Notes under the pieces: model-generated
The model's database searches: none
Told to the model about the DNA's origin: nothing
Seen by the model: the letters and a program-made list of their open reading frames with translations, nothing else
Made by a program: the position numbers and the translations under genes
NCBI RefSeq assembly: GCF_002412165.1
Contig: NZ_NXIA01000003.1
Span: forward strand, 191,254 to 255,253
Direction: 5' to 3'
DNA length: 64,000 bases
DNA from: Curtobacterium sp. 'Ferrero'
Lineage (GTDB): Bacteria > Actinomycetota > Actinomycetes > Actinomycetales > Microbacteriaceae
Shown: piece by piece, positions 18,028-26,839 of the stretch
How positions within the stretch are numbered: the stretch's first letter is position 1
How the letters are laid out: each line of letters begins with the position of its first letter

Positions 18028-19038
18028 ATGGAGTACCGCTACCTCGGGAACTCGGGCCTCAAGGTCTCCGAGATCACCTACGGCAACTGGCTGACCCACG
18101 CCTCCCAGGTCGAGAACGATGCCGCGATCGCGTGCGTCCGGGCGGCGCTCGACGTCGGCATCTCGACGTTCGACACGGCCGACGTGTACGCGAACACCGG
18201 CGCCGAGACCGTCCTCGGCGAGGCGCTGAAGGGGGAGCGGCGCCAGTCGCTCGAGATCGCGACGAAGGTCTTCGGGCCGACCGGACCCAAGGGCCACAAC
18301 GACACCGGGCTCTCGCGGAAGCACATCCTCGAGTCGATCGACGGCTCGCTCGAGCGCCTGCAGACCGACTACGTCGACCTCTACCAGGCGCACCGGTTCG
18401 ACCACGAGACCCCGCTCGAGGAGACGATGCAGGCCTTCGCTGACGTCGTGCGCGCGGGCAAGGTGCTCTACGTCGGCGTCTCCGAGTGGACGGCGGAACA
18501 GCTCCGAGCCGGTGCCGCGCTCGCGAAGGACCTCGGCTTCCAGCTCATCTCGAACCAGCCGCAGTACTCCGCACTCTGGCGGGTCATCGAGGGCGAGGTC
18601 GTCCCGACGTCGGAGGAGCTCGGCATCTCGCAGATCGTCTGGTCGCCCATCGCCCAGGGGGTCCTGACGGGCAAGTACCAGCCCGGGCAGCCGCTGCCCG
18701 AGGGATCGCGCGCCACCGACGACAAGGGCGGCGCGAAGATGATCTCCCGGTTCATGAACGACGAAGTGCTCACGGCGGTGCAGGGCCTCAAGCCGATCGC
18801 GGACGAGCTGGACCTGTCGATGGCGCAGCTCGCGGTCGCGTGGGTGCTGCAGAACGAGAACGTGGCGTCCGCGATCATCGGCGCGTCGCGCCCGGAGCAG
18901 GTGCACGACAACGCCGGCGCGGCCGGGGTCACCATCCCCGACGAGCTGATGTCGCGGATCGACGAGGCCCTCGGTGGTGTCGTCGAGCGCGACCCGGCGA
19001 AGACGAACGACAGCAGCCCGAAGACGCGCGAGGCGTAG
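18028..19038 (+). CDS. Aldo/keto reductase (voltage-gated K+ channel beta-subunit type)
   Basis: 336 residues. Motifs: MEYRYLGNSGLKVSEITYG, FDTADVYANTGAETVLGEAL (catalytic Asp and Tyr), IATKVFGP (Lys), YLYQAHRFD-type segment with the catalytic His, and C-terminal IIGASRPEQVHDN for NADPH binding. It reduces aldehydes or ketones; the physiological substrate is unknown. CAGGAG sits ten bases before ATG 18028. Two stem-loops follow. Confidence 0.87.
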   Translation: MEYRYLGNSGLKVSEITYGNWLTHASQVENDAAIACVRAALDVGISTFDTADVYANTGAETVLGEALKGERRQSLEIATKVFGPTGPKGHNDTGLSRKHILESIDGSLERLQTDYVDLYQAHRFDHETPLEETMQAFADVVRAGKVLYVGVSEWTAEQLRAGAALAKDLGFQLISNQPQYSALWRVIEGEVVPTSEELGISQIVWSPIAQGVLTGKYQPGQPLPEGSRATDDKGGAKMISRFMNDEVLTAVQGLKPIADELDLSMAQLAVAWVLQNENVASAIIGASRPEQVHDNAGAAGVTIPDELMSRIDEALGGVVERDPAKTNDSSPKTREA

Positions 19039-19050
19039 GTGCCCATCTCG

Positions 19051-19087
19051 GGAGGCGCGGGGCGGGTCCGACCCGCCCCGCGCCTCC
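19051..19087 (+). terminator. Very GC-rich stem-loop after aldo/keto reductase
   Basis: A 17-bp perfect stem with a three-base loop begins with GGAGGCGCGG and ends with CCGCGCCTCC. Similar stem ends recur after clpC and elsewhere. No U tract follows. Confidence 0.6.
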
Positions 19088-19140
19088 TGGACGCGGTCGC
19101 GGCCCGACCGCACCGCCGCTCGATCCGGACCAACGCAAAA

Positions 19141-19166
19141 AGGCCCCCTACCGGAGTAGGGGGCCT
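19141..19166 (-). terminator. Intrinsic terminator of the tRNA cluster
   Basis: An 11-bp stem (AGGCCCCCTAC) with loop CGGA. On the minus strand it is followed by a run of five T, a good intrinsic terminator for the Glu-Asp-Phe tRNA transcript; on the plus strand only TTT follows. Confidence 0.8.
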
Positions 19167-19173
19167 TTCACCG

Positions 19174-19246
19174 TGGCTGGACACGGCATCGATCCGTGGA
19201 CCTTTCGATTTTCAGTCGAACGCTCTACCAACTGAGCTATCCAGCC
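19174..19246 (-). tRNA. tRNA-Phe (GAA)
   Basis: 73 nt without CCA. Acceptor stem GGCTGGA pairs with TCCAGCC, discriminator A, anticodon loop CTGAAAA giving GAA. The T loop reads ATCGATG, so position 54 is A rather than the usual T. Last gene of the cluster, just before the terminator. Confidence 0.95.
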
Positions 19247-19250
19247 GTGG

Positions 19251-19324
19251 CGACCCTGACGGGACTTGAACCCGCGACCTCCGCCGTGACAGGGCGGCAC
19301 GCTAACCAACTGCGCTACAGGGCC
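19251..19324 (-). tRNA. tRNA-Asp (GTC)
   Basis: 74 nt without CCA. Acceptor GGCCCTG pairs with CAGGGTC (one G-U), discriminator G, anticodon loop CTGTCAC giving GTC. Four bases from tRNA-Phe. Confidence 0.95.
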
Positions 19325-19381
19325 ATGTTGAATTACTGTCTTGCTCGGTGTTGCTCTGCTTGCCTGCTCACTCACGTGGAG

Positions 19382-19454
19382 TGACCCCAACGGGATTCGA
19401 ACCCGTGCTGCCGCCGTGAAAGGGCGGTGTCCTAGGCCACTAAACGATAGGGCC
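19382..19454 (-). tRNA. tRNA-Glu (TTC)
   Basis: 73 nt without CCA. Acceptor GGCCCTA pairs with TGGGGTC with wobble pairs, discriminator A, anticodon loop CTTTCAC giving TTC. It is the first gene of the Glu-Asp-Phe cluster, a common actinobacterial order. Confidence 0.95.
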
Positions 19455-19688
19455 GCAAGCGGTGCAGTGCGCTACCGATGGACAAGCATACGGATGCCCC
19501 CGGGGTTTCACAAATCGAGCCGCCTCGCCGTGTCATCCCCGGCGTGTCGCGCCGGTCGATCGGTGCCGCGGGCATTCACTCACCGTGGAGCACCCGGCTC
19601 CGATCCGTGCCGTCGATGCGTCCCGTGGAAGCATCGTCGTCGCTCCGGCTGCCCCTCGCACGAGGGGTGACCCGGTGCGGCACCTGTT

Positions 19689-19743
19689 GTTACTGTTGCG
19701 TCTGTTAACAGTGTTACGAACGTGCGCCATGCCGTGCTGTTAC
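19689..19743. promoter_or_regulatory. Tandem GTTAC-type boxes with 9-bp period (MtrA-like)
   Basis: Upstream of the M23 peptidase gene, GTTGC (19695), GTTAA (19704) and GTTAC (19713) lie exactly nine bases apart, flanked by further GTTAC copies at 19689 and 19739. Direct repeats of G-T-(C/T)-A-C with a 9-bp period are the known form of MtrA response-regulator sites, and MtrA is known to control peptidoglycan hydrolases in actinobacteria. Assignment is inference. Confidence 0.6.
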
Positions 19744-19756
19744 GAAATCGAGACAC

Positions 19757-21031
19757 ATGTCCTCCTCACCGCTCTCCCTCCGCCGCCGCAGCCGCCTCGT
19801 CGCCGCCGCGGTCGCCGTCGTGCTCGCCGCCGGGACCGTCGCCGCCCTCACGCCGAGCGGCCCGGCCAGTGCCGCGAGCTACCCGAGCTGGGACGACGTG
19901 CAGAAGGCGAAGTCGTCGACCGATGCCGCGCAGGCCAAGGTCACGGAGATCAAGGGGCTCATCGCCACCCTGACGTCCGAGGCGAAGGCCAAGCAGCAGG
20001 CAGCGGAACAGGCGGGCACGGCGTACCAGGCCGCGCAGACCAAGTACGACGCCGCAGCCCTCGAGCAGCAGAACCTCCAGGCCGAGGCGGACGAGGCTGA
20101 GAAGACCGCCGCAGCGTCGGAAGCGCAGGCCGGCCAGCTCGCGGCACAGCTCGGCCGCGCGAGCGCCAACAACGTCACGACGGACCTGCTCTCCCACCCG
20201 ACGGACTCCGGGGACCTGCTCTACGAGCTCGGGGCGATGTCGAAGCTGACCGAGCAGGCGGACGGCATCTACGCGCAGGCCAGCCAGGACCGCGGGACCG
20301 CGCAGGGCCTCGCGGACAAGGCCGACCGGAAGAAACAGGCCCTCGGCGCGCTGGCGAAGTCCGCGCAGGACAAGATGCAGGAAGCCCAGGGCGCGGCCGC
20401 TGCAGCCCAGGACGCCGTGGCCGCCCAGAACGACAACCAGTCGCGTCTCGAGGCCCAGCTCACCCTCCTGACCACGAAGCAGCACGGCGTCGAGGCGAAG
20501 TACCTCAAGGGCGTCAAGGAAGAGCGTGAGCGCCAGGCCCGGATCGCCGCCGCCCAGGCACGCGCCGCCGCCCGGGCCGCCGCCACGAGCCAGGGTGGGA
20601 CCGGTGGGGGGACCCCGACCTCGTCCGGGTGGGTGCGCCCCACCGGCGGGTACCAGACGAGCGCGTACGGCTACCGGCTCGACCCGTACACGCACGCCTA
20701 CGCGCTGCACGCCGGCGTCGACCTCGCGCCCGCGTGCTACGCCCCGATCTACGCCGCAGCCTCGGGCACGGTCGTCCTCGCGGCGAACGGCGGTGGCTAC
20801 GGCAACGAGGTCGTCATCGACCACGGCAACGGCATCTCGACCGCGTACGGGCACATCGTCGACGGGGGCTTCCTCGTGTCGGCGGGCCAGCACGTCAGCG
20901 CGGGGCAGCAGATCGCCAAGGTCGGCTCGACCGGCTGGTCGACCGGGTGCCACCTCCACTTCGAGACCCGGGTGAACGGCGCCGCCGTCGACCCGGTCCC
21001 CTTCATGGCAGCGCGGGGGATCTCGGTATGA
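19757..21031 (+). CDS. Secreted M23 metallopeptidase with coiled coil
   Basis: 424 residues. Signal peptide (RRRSRLVAAAVAVVLAAG, cut near ASAAS), then ~220 residues of Ala/Gln/Lys-rich coiled coil beginning SYPSWDDVQKAK, a Gly/Thr linker, and a C-terminal LytM/M23 domain. Zinc ligands are visible in HAGVDLA (H-x3-D) and HLHFE. It likely cleaves peptidoglycan cross-links during growth or division; the coiled coil resembles those that control division hydrolases. The gene is preceded by MtrA-like boxes and followed at 33 bp by a paralogous NlpC/P60 protein with the same SWDDV start of the coiled coil. Confidence 0.88.
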   Translation: MSSSPLSLRRRSRLVAAAVAVVLAAGTVAALTPSGPASAASYPSWDDVQKAKSSTDAAQAKVTEIKGLIATLTSEAKAKQQAAEQAGTAYQAAQTKYDAAALEQQNLQAEADEAEKTAAASEAQAGQLAAQLGRASANNVTTDLLSHPTDSGDLLYELGAMSKLTEQADGIYAQASQDRGTAQGLADKADRKKQALGALAKSAQDKMQEAQGAAAAAQDAVAAQNDNQSRLEAQLTLLTTKQHGVEAKYLKGVKEERERQARIAAAQARAAARAAATSQGGTGGGTPTSSGWVRPTGGYQTSAYGYRLDPYTHAYALHAGVDLAPACYAPIYAAASGTVVLAANGGGYGNEVVIDHGNGISTAYGHIVDGGFLVSAGQHVSAGQQIAKVGSTGWSTGCHLHFETRVNGAAVDPVPFMAARGISV

Positions 21032-21064
21032 GCACGAGCGTCGCCAGGAGGCGTTGACCCCACC

Positions 21065-22528
21065 ATGAAGCAGTCCGCTCGCACCCTCGCCTGCACCGCC
21101 GTCGTGGCCGTGGCCGGCATCGGCCTGTCCCTCGCGCTCGCGGTGCCGGCACAGGCCACGCCGTCCGCGCCGAGCTGGGACGACGTGCGAGCGGCGAAAG
21201 CGGACGCGGCCGAGGCGCAGTCGACCGCCGACGAGCTGACCACGCGGCTGCAGGACCTGCAGGACGCCGCGGACGCCGCGGGTGTCCGGGAGATGCAGGC
21301 GGGCCAGTCCTACGCGATGGCCGCCTCGCAGCAGCAGGAGGCGCAGGCGACGCTCGACGCCCTCGACGGCCAGGCGAAGCGCGCCGAGCGGCAGGCGAAG
21401 GCGTCGGCCGGACAGGTCGCGTCGCTCGTCGTCGAGCTCGCGCGCACGGGCGGCGGTGACCTGTCGACCTCGATGCTCGTCGACGCGAAGGACTCGAAGG
21501 ACCTGCTCTACCGCGTCGGCACGATGGCGCAGCTCTCCGGGCACTCGGCCACCGTGCTCGCAGCGGCCCAGGCCGACCAGAACACCGTCGACTCGATCGC
21601 CGACCAGCAGCGAGCCGCCACGAAGGCACTCGCCGACGCCACGACGACCACGAAGCGCAAGCTCGACGAGGCGAACGCGATCGCGGCGTCGGCGCAGGCA
21701 CGGGTCACCAGGGAGCAGGCGCAGCAGGGCGAGGTCCTCCAGCAGCTGGCCTACCTCAAGGGCACGAGCGTGGCGACCGAGACCGCGTACTGGAACGCCG
21801 AGCAGGCGAAGCAGGCGGCCGCGGCGCTCCCGGTCGTCAGCACCACGACCGGCTCCGGCTCGACCAGCGGCGCGGCGAGCGGCGGTACGACGACCTCCCC
21901 GTCGAGCGGGGGCGGCACGACGACCTCCCCGTCGAGCGGGGGCGGCACGACGACCTCCCCGTCGAGCGGGGGCAGCACCACGACCTCGCCGTCCAACGGC
22001 GGCGGGACCACGACGACCCAGCCGTCGACGAGCCCGAGCACGCCGTCGCGCCCGAGTCCGAGCACGCCGAGCCAACCCGCTCCGAAGCCGTCGCCCGCGC
22101 CGACACCGAAGCCCACGCCGGCTCCGAGCACCCCGTCCCGTGCCGCCGGCGCGATCGCCTTCGCGCGCGCCCAGCTCGGCGACCCGTACGTCTGGGGCGC
22201 CGCGGGACCGAACAGCTGGGACTGCTCGGGACTGGTGATGATGGCCTACAACTCCCAGGGCGTCGCGACCGGCGGCCACAACGTCGTGTGGCAGTACAAC
22301 TACTTCGCCTCGATCGGCCGGCTCGTCCCGCTCTCGCAGCGGCAGCCCGGCGACATCCTCTTCTACTCGAGCAACGGAACCGCCAGCGGTGGTTACCACG
22401 ACTCGATCTACACCGGCAACGGACAGATGATCGAAGCCGCGCGCCCGGGCGTCGGCGTGGTCGAGCGTGCCGTGTGGCTGCCGAACCAGCTGCTCCCGTA
22501 CGTCGCGCGCCCCACCGGCTCGCTCTAG
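21065..22528 (+). CDS. Secreted NlpC/P60 peptidoglycan endopeptidase with coiled coil
   Basis: 487 residues. Signal peptide (cut near AQATPS), coiled coil of ~210 residues starting APSWDDVRAAK, a long Thr/Ser/Pro/Gly linker of ~110 residues with tandem repeats, and a C-terminal NlpC/P60 domain: catalytic Cys in WDCSGLVMMAY, His in GGYHDSIYTG, and GDPYVWGAAGPNSWDC as the family entry. Organisation recalls RipA/RipC-type hydrolases, which cut the D-Glu to diaminopimelate bond. Probably cotranscribed with the M23 gene. Confidence 0.88.
   Translation: MKQSARTLACTAVVAVAGIGLSLALAVPAQATPSAPSWDDVRAAKADAAEAQSTADELTTRLQDLQDAADAAGVREMQAGQSYAMAASQQQEAQATLDALDGQAKRAERQAKASAGQVASLVVELARTGGGDLSTSMLVDAKDSKDLLYRVGTMAQLSGHSATVLAAAQADQNTVDSIADQQRAATKALADATTTTKRKLDEANAIAASAQARVTREQAQQGEVLQQLAYLKGTSVATETAYWNAEQAKQAAAALPVVSTTTGSGSTSGAASGGTTTSPSSGGGTTTSPSSGGGTTTSPSSGGSTTTSPSNGGGTTTTQPSTSPSTPSRPSPSTPSQPAPKPSPAPTPKPTPAPSTPSRAAGAIAFARAQLGDPYVWGAAGPNSWDCSGLVMMAYNSQGVATGGHNVVWQYNYFASIGRLVPLSQRQPGDILFYSSNGTASGGYHDSIYTGNGQMIEAARPGVGVVERAVWLPNQLLPYVARPTGSL
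21881..22000 (+). repeat. Four 30-bp tandem repeats in the NlpC/P60 linker
   Basis: Units at 21881, 21911, 21941 and 21971 encode GGGTTTSPSS-like decapeptides; units two and three are identical and a degenerate fifth follows. Such in-frame minisatellites can change linker length between strains. Confidence 0.85.
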
Positions 22529-22557
22529 CGGACCGGAACGGCGCAGGCCCCCGCAAA

Positions 22558-22572
22558 CGGAACCAGGTTCCG
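22558..22572. repeat. Single copy of the GGAACCAGGTTCC palindrome
   Basis: CGGAACCAGGTTCCG, a perfect 15-nt odd palindrome in the gap between the convergent NlpC/P60 and ppa genes; same core as the pair at 16808-16873. Confidence 0.6.
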
Positions 22573-22595
22573 AGCGGGTGGCGCGGGTGGCGCGG

Positions 22596-23087
22596 TCAGT
22601 GACCGGCGGGCACGTACGCCTTCTGGCCGGCCTGCACGATCTCCTCGGCCTCGGCGGCGTCGCCCCAGCCCTCGGCCTTGACGAACTTGCCCGGCTCGAG
22701 GTCCTTGTAGCGCTCGAAGAAGTGGGCGATCTCGGCCTTCGTCTGCTCGTCGACGTCCGAGATGTCCTGGATGTGCTGCCAGCGCGGGTCCTTCGCGGGG
22801 ACGACGAGGACCTTCGCGTCGTTGCCGGCCTCGTCGCTCATCTTGAACACGCCGACCGGGCGGACCTTGACACCGACGCCGGGGAACGCCGGGTACTCGA
22901 GGAGCACGAGCGCGTCCACGGGGTCGCCGTCGTCCGCGAGGGTGTTCTCGAAGAAGCCGTAGTCGGTCGGGTAGACGAACGACGTGAAGAGCACGCGGTC
23001 GAGGTAGACGCGACCGGTCTCGTGGTCGACCTCGTACTTGTTGCGGCTGCCCTTGGGGATCTCGATGACGACGTCGTACGCGGCCAT
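22596..23087 (-). CDS. ppa: Inorganic pyrophosphatase
   Basis: 163 residues, family I soluble pyrophosphatase. Start [19 protein letters not shown], then [26 protein letters not shown] with the metal-binding Asp residues, and [12 protein letters not shown]. Hydrolyses pyrophosphate and so pulls biosynthetic reactions forward. ATG 23087 with CAGGAG upstream. It is divergent from tilS with only 50 bp between the two starts. Confidence 0.95.
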   Translation of the reverse strand: MAAYDVVIEIPKGSRNKYEVDHETGRVYLDRVLFTSFVYPTDYGFFENTLADDGDPVDALVLLEYPAFPGVGVKVRPVGVFKMSDEAGNDAKVLVVPAKDPRWQHIQDISDVDEQTKAEIAHFFERYKDLEPGKFVKAEGWGDAAEAEEIVQAGQKAYVPAGH

Positions 23088-23137
23088 GTGCACTCCTGGT
23101 CTGTCGGTGGTTCGGTGAGCGCGGCTAACGTTACCGG

Positions 23138-24157
23138 GTGAACTCCCCGCGTCCCCGGTTGGACCCCGCCACCGCCGAGACCCGCCGCGCGGTGCGGACC
23201 CTCCTCGACACCGCACGCGCCGAGGGGGTCGTCGCGGACGGCGACCTGGTGCTCGTCGCGTTGAGCGGCGGTGCGGACTCGCTGGCGCTGGCGGCCGCGA
23301 CCGCGTTCGAGGCGCCGAAGCAGGCGCTGCGCGCCGGCGCGGTGGTGGTCGACCACGCGCTCCAGGCGGGCTCCGCGGACGTGGCGATCCGTGCCTCCCG
23401 GCAGGCAGCGTCGCTGGGTCTCGACCCGGTGACCGTCCGCCGGGTGACCGTCGGTCCGGCGGGTGGTCCCGAAGGGGCCGCCCGGGAGGCGCGACACGCC
23501 TCGATCGCGGAGGTCGCGTCCGACGTCGGGTCGCCCCTGGTGCTGTTCGGGCACACCCTCGACGACCAGGCCGAGACCGTCCTGCTCGGGCTGCTCCGCG
23601 GCAGTGGGCCGGACGCACTGTCGGGGATGCCGCCGCTCGCGCGGCGGGCCGTCGGCCCGGCCTACGGGCGCCCCCTGCTCGGCGTCCGGCGACACACCAC
23701 GCGCGGCGCGTGCGTCGCCGCCGGACTCGTGCCGTGGGACGACCCGCAGAACGACGACCCCGCGTACGGCCGGGTGCGGGTCCGGAACGCCCTGATGCCA
23801 GCCCTCGAACGCGAGCTCGGCGCCGGGGTGCCCGAGGCGCTCGCCCGCACCGCCGAGCAGCTCCGCGAGGACTCCGCCGCGCTCGACCACTTCGCCGAGG
23901 AGATGGCCGAGGACCTCGCCGAGCACTCCGAGGCGGGCATCTCCCTGTCGGCCCGGGAGCTCGCCGCGAACCCGCCGGCCCTGCGGCAGCGACTCGTCCG
24001 GCTCGCCGTCGAGAGCGAGTTCGGGGTGACGCTCTCGCGCACGCAGACGCTCGAGGTGTGCCGGCTCGTCACCGACTGGCACGGGCAGGGGCCGATCGAC
24101 CTGCCCGGCGTCCGGGCGTCGCGATCGGGCGACCGCCTGGCGTTCACCGCCGGTTAG
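23138..24157 (+). CDS. tilS: tRNA(Ile)-lysidine synthetase
   Basis: 339 residues, the short actinobacterial form lacking the C-terminal domains. The PP-loop ATP motif SGGADSLAL is near residues 44-52, with [10 protein letters not shown] and [20 protein letters not shown] following. It modifies C34 of tRNA-Ile(CAT) to lysidine. GTG start at 23138 follows TAACGT by six bases, a leaderless arrangement. First gene of tilS-hpt-ftsH-fol. Confidence 0.93.
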   Translation: MNSPRPRLDPATAETRRAVRTLLDTARAEGVVADGDLVLVALSGGADSLALAAATAFEAPKQALRAGAVVVDHALQAGSADVAIRASRQAASLGLDPVTVRRVTVGPAGGPEGAAREARHASIAEVASDVGSPLVLFGHTLDDQAETVLLGLLRGSGPDALSGMPPLARRAVGPAYGRPLLGVRRHTTRGACVAAGLVPWDDPQNDDPAYGRVRVRNALMPALERELGAGVPEALARTAEQLREDSAALDHFAEEMAEDLAEHSEAGISLSARELAANPPALRQRLVRLAVESEFGVTLSRTQTLEVCRLVTDWHGQGPIDLPGVRASRSGDRLAFTAG

Positions 24158-24166
24158 GCTGGGGTG

Positions 24167-24718
24167 GTGGAACTCTCCGACGTCCAGGCAGACCTGTCCG
24201 AAGTGCTCTTCACCCCCGAGCAGATCGACGAGAAGCTCGCCGAGCTCGCCGCGGTGGTCGACCGTGACTACGCGGGCAAGGACCCCCTGCTCGTCGGCGT
24301 GCTCAAGGGCGCCGTCATGGTGATGGCCGACTTCTCGCGCCACCTCAAGATGCAGGCGCGGATGGACTGGATGGCGGTGTCGTCGTACGGCTCCGGCACG
24401 AAGTCGTCCGGTGTCGTCCGCATCCTCAAGGACCTCGACACCGACCTGCACGGCCGGGACGTCATCATCGTCGAGGACATCATCGACTCTGGACTGACGC
24501 TCTCGTGGCTCAAGCAGAACCTCGAGTCGCGTGGGGCCGCGAGCGTCGAGATCGTCGCGCTGCTCCGCAAGCCCGAGGCGGCCAAGGTCGAGGTGGACGT
24601 GAAGTACGCCGGCTTCGAGATCCCCGACGCCTTCGTGGTGGGCTACGGCCTCGACTTCGACGAGCGCTACCGCAACCTGCGGGGCATCGGCGTGCTCGCG
24701 CCGCACGTCTACAGCTGA
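24167..24718 (+). CDS. hpt: Hypoxanthine phosphoribosyltransferase
   Basis: 183 residues. The PRPP-binding motif is DVIIVEDIIDSGLTL near residues 98-112; LLVGVLKGAVMVMADFSRHL holds the PPi loop. Salvages hypoxanthine and guanine to IMP and GMP. Two adjacent GTG codons (24164, 24167) are possible starts; TAGGCT lies exactly six bases before the second, matching other leaderless genes here, so I choose 24167. Ten bases separate it from the tilS stop. Confidence 0.93.
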   Translation: MELSDVQADLSEVLFTPEQIDEKLAELAAVVDRDYAGKDPLLVGVLKGAVMVMADFSRHLKMQARMDWMAVSSYGSGTKSSGVVRILKDLDTDLHGRDVIIVEDIIDSGLTLSWLKQNLESRGAASVEIVALLRKPEAAKVEVDVKYAGFEIPDAFVVGYGLDFDERYRNLRGIGVLAPHVYS

Positions 24719-24853
24719 CGACGCTCGGGCGACCCTGGTGGGGCGTGGAGTTCGCCCGCAGAGGACACCCATTCTCGCCACAGAATCGCAGCCGTATGCT
24801 GACCTGCACGCAACTTCGGCAGAGAAAGGTGTCGGGCGTCCTGCCCGGATCAC

Positions 24854-26833
24854 ATGGACTTCAAGCGCATCCTCCGCGGGCCGTACATCTACATCCTGAT
24901 CGCGCTCGTGGGGATCTGGATCGGATGGGCGGTCATCAGCCAGTCCGGCACCCAGCAGATCGACACCCAGAAGGGGCTGCAGCAGCTGTCCGACGGCAAG
25001 GTCTCCTCCGTCGTGATCAACTCGACCGAGCAGCGGGTCGACCTCAAGACCAAGGACGGCGCGACCGAGCAGTTCTACTACGCGACGCCGCGTGGTGAAG
25101 AGGTCGTCAAGGCCGTCTCGGACGCCGGCGTGCCCTACAACGACACCGTCCAGCAGTCGAACTGGTTCCTGTCGCTCCTCGGGATCATCCTGCCGTTCCT
25201 GATCATCGGCGCCCTGTTCTGGTTCCTGCTCTCGAGCGCCCAGGGCGGTGGCTCGAAGGTCATGCAGTTCGGCAAGTCCCGCGCGAAGATGAACAACAAG
25301 GAGAACCCGCAGGTCTCCTTCTCCGACGTGGCCGGCTCGGACGAGGCGATCGAGGAGCTCCAGGAGATCAAGGAGTTCCTGCAGGAGCCCGCGAAGTTCC
25401 AGGCCGTCGGCGCGAAGATCCCGAAGGGCGTGCTGCTGTACGGCCCTCCCGGCACCGGCAAGACCCTGCTCGCGCGTGCCGTCGCGGGCGAGGCCGGCGT
25501 GCCGTTCTACTCGATCTCCGGTTCGGACTTCGTCGAGATGTTCGTCGGTGTCGGTGCCAGCCGCGTCCGTGACCTCTTCGACCAGGCGAAGCAGAACGCC
25601 CCGGCGATCGTCTTCATCGACGAGATCGACGCGGTCGGCCGCCACCGCGGCGCCGGCATCGGCGGCGGCAACGACGAGCGCGAGCAGACGCTCAACCAGC
25701 TCCTCGTCGAGATGGACGGATTCGACGGCAAGACGAACGTCATCCTCATCGCCGCGACGAACCGCCCCGACGTCCTCGACCCGGCGCTCCTGCGCCCGGG
25801 CCGCTTCGACCGCCAGATCGGTGTCGACGCCCCGTCGCTCGACGGACGCAAGCAGATCCTCGAGGTGCACGCGAAGGGCAAGCCGCTCGCCGCGAGCGTC
25901 GACCTCGAGCTCCTCGCCCGCAAGACCCCGGGCTTCACCGGCGCCGACCTGGCGAACGTGCTCAACGAGGCCGCGCTCTTGACCGCCCGGTCGAACGCGC
26001 AGCTCATCGACAACCGGGCGCTCGACGAGGCCGTCGACCGCGTCATGGCCGGGCCGCAGCGTCGGACGCGCATCATGTCCGACCAGGAGAAGCTCATCAC
26101 GGCGTACCACGAGGGTGGACACGCCCTCGCCGCCGCCGCGATGCGGCACACCGACCCGGTGACGAAGATCACGATCCTGCCGCGCGGTCGGGCCCTCGGC
26201 TACACGATGGTGCTCCCGCTCGAGGACAAGTACTCCGTCACCCGCAACGAGCTGCTCGACCAGCTCACCTACGCCATGGGCGGCCGCGTCGCGGAGGAGA
26301 TCGTCTTCCACGACCCGACCACCGGTGCCTCGAACGACATCGAGAAGGCGACGTCCACCGCCCGCAAGATGGTCACCGAGTACGGCATGAGCCGTGCCGT
26401 CGGGTCCGTCAAGCTCGGGTCGGGATCGAGCGAGCCGTTCGTCGGCCGTGAGATGGGCGGCAGCAGCGGTCGCGACTACTCGGAGAACATCGCCGAGACG
26501 GTCGACGCCGAGACCCGTGCGCTGCTCGAGGCCGCGCACGACGAGGCGTACCAGGTGCTCAACGACAACCGCGACATCCTCGACCGCCTGGCCGGCGAGC
26601 TCCTCGAGAAGGAGACCCTCGACGCGCCGGAGCTCGTCGAGATCTTCAAGGACGTCCGCAAGCTGCCGGAGCGCCCGCAGTGGCTCTCGAGCGACAAGCG
26701 GCCGGTCTCGAACCTGCCGGCGATCGAGTTCCCGGGCAAGGCCGCGTCGACCGCCGCCGAGCCGACGGACACCGAGTCGTCGTCGAAGCCGCGTCGTCGC
26801 CCGTTCGGCAACCCCGGTATCGCCCCCGCGTAG
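24854..26833 (+). CDS. ftsH: ATP-dependent zinc metalloprotease FtsH
   Basis: 659 residues. Two membrane helices ([36 protein letters not shown]) flank a short periplasmic domain. The AAA module has Walker A GPPGTGKT near residue 198, Walker B IVFIDEID and the [11 protein letters not shown]; the protease has zinc motif HEGGH near residue 419. It degrades membrane and short-lived cytoplasmic proteins as a hexamer. The C-terminus is Ser/Lys/Arg-rich and disordered. Only six bases separate it from folP, where many relatives carry folE. Confidence 0.96.
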   Translation: MDFKRILRGPYIYILIALVGIWIGWAVISQSGTQQIDTQKGLQQLSDGKVSSVVINSTEQRVDLKTKDGATEQFYYATPRGEEVVKAVSDAGVPYNDTVQQSNWFLSLLGIILPFLIIGALFWFLLSSAQGGGSKVMQFGKSRAKMNNKENPQVSFSDVAGSDEAIEELQEIKEFLQEPAKFQAVGAKIPKGVLLYGPPGTGKTLLARAVAGEAGVPFYSISGSDFVEMFVGVGASRVRDLFDQAKQNAPAIVFIDEIDAVGRHRGAGIGGGNDEREQTLNQLLVEMDGFDGKTNVILIAATNRPDVLDPALLRPGRFDRQIGVDAPSLDGRKQILEVHAKGKPLAASVDLELLARKTPGFTGADLANVLNEAALLTARSNAQLIDNRALDEAVDRVMAGPQRRTRIMSDQEKLITAYHEGGHALAAAAMRHTDPVTKITILPRGRALGYTMVLPLEDKYSVTRNELLDQLTYAMGGRVAEEIVFHDPTTGASNDIEKATSTARKMVTEYGMSRAVGSVKLGSGSSEPFVGREMGGSSGRDYSENIAETVDAETRALLEAAHDEAYQVLNDNRDILDRLAGELLEKETLDAPELVEIFKDVRKLPERPQWLSSDKRPVSNLPAIEFPGKAASTAAEPTDTESSSKPRRRPFGNPGIAPA

Positions 26834-26839
26834 GCCGGC

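Noticed and set aside
15394-19113. 1239-residue minus-strand frame
   Set aside because: Runs antisense through rocD and the aldo/keto reductase; no motif.
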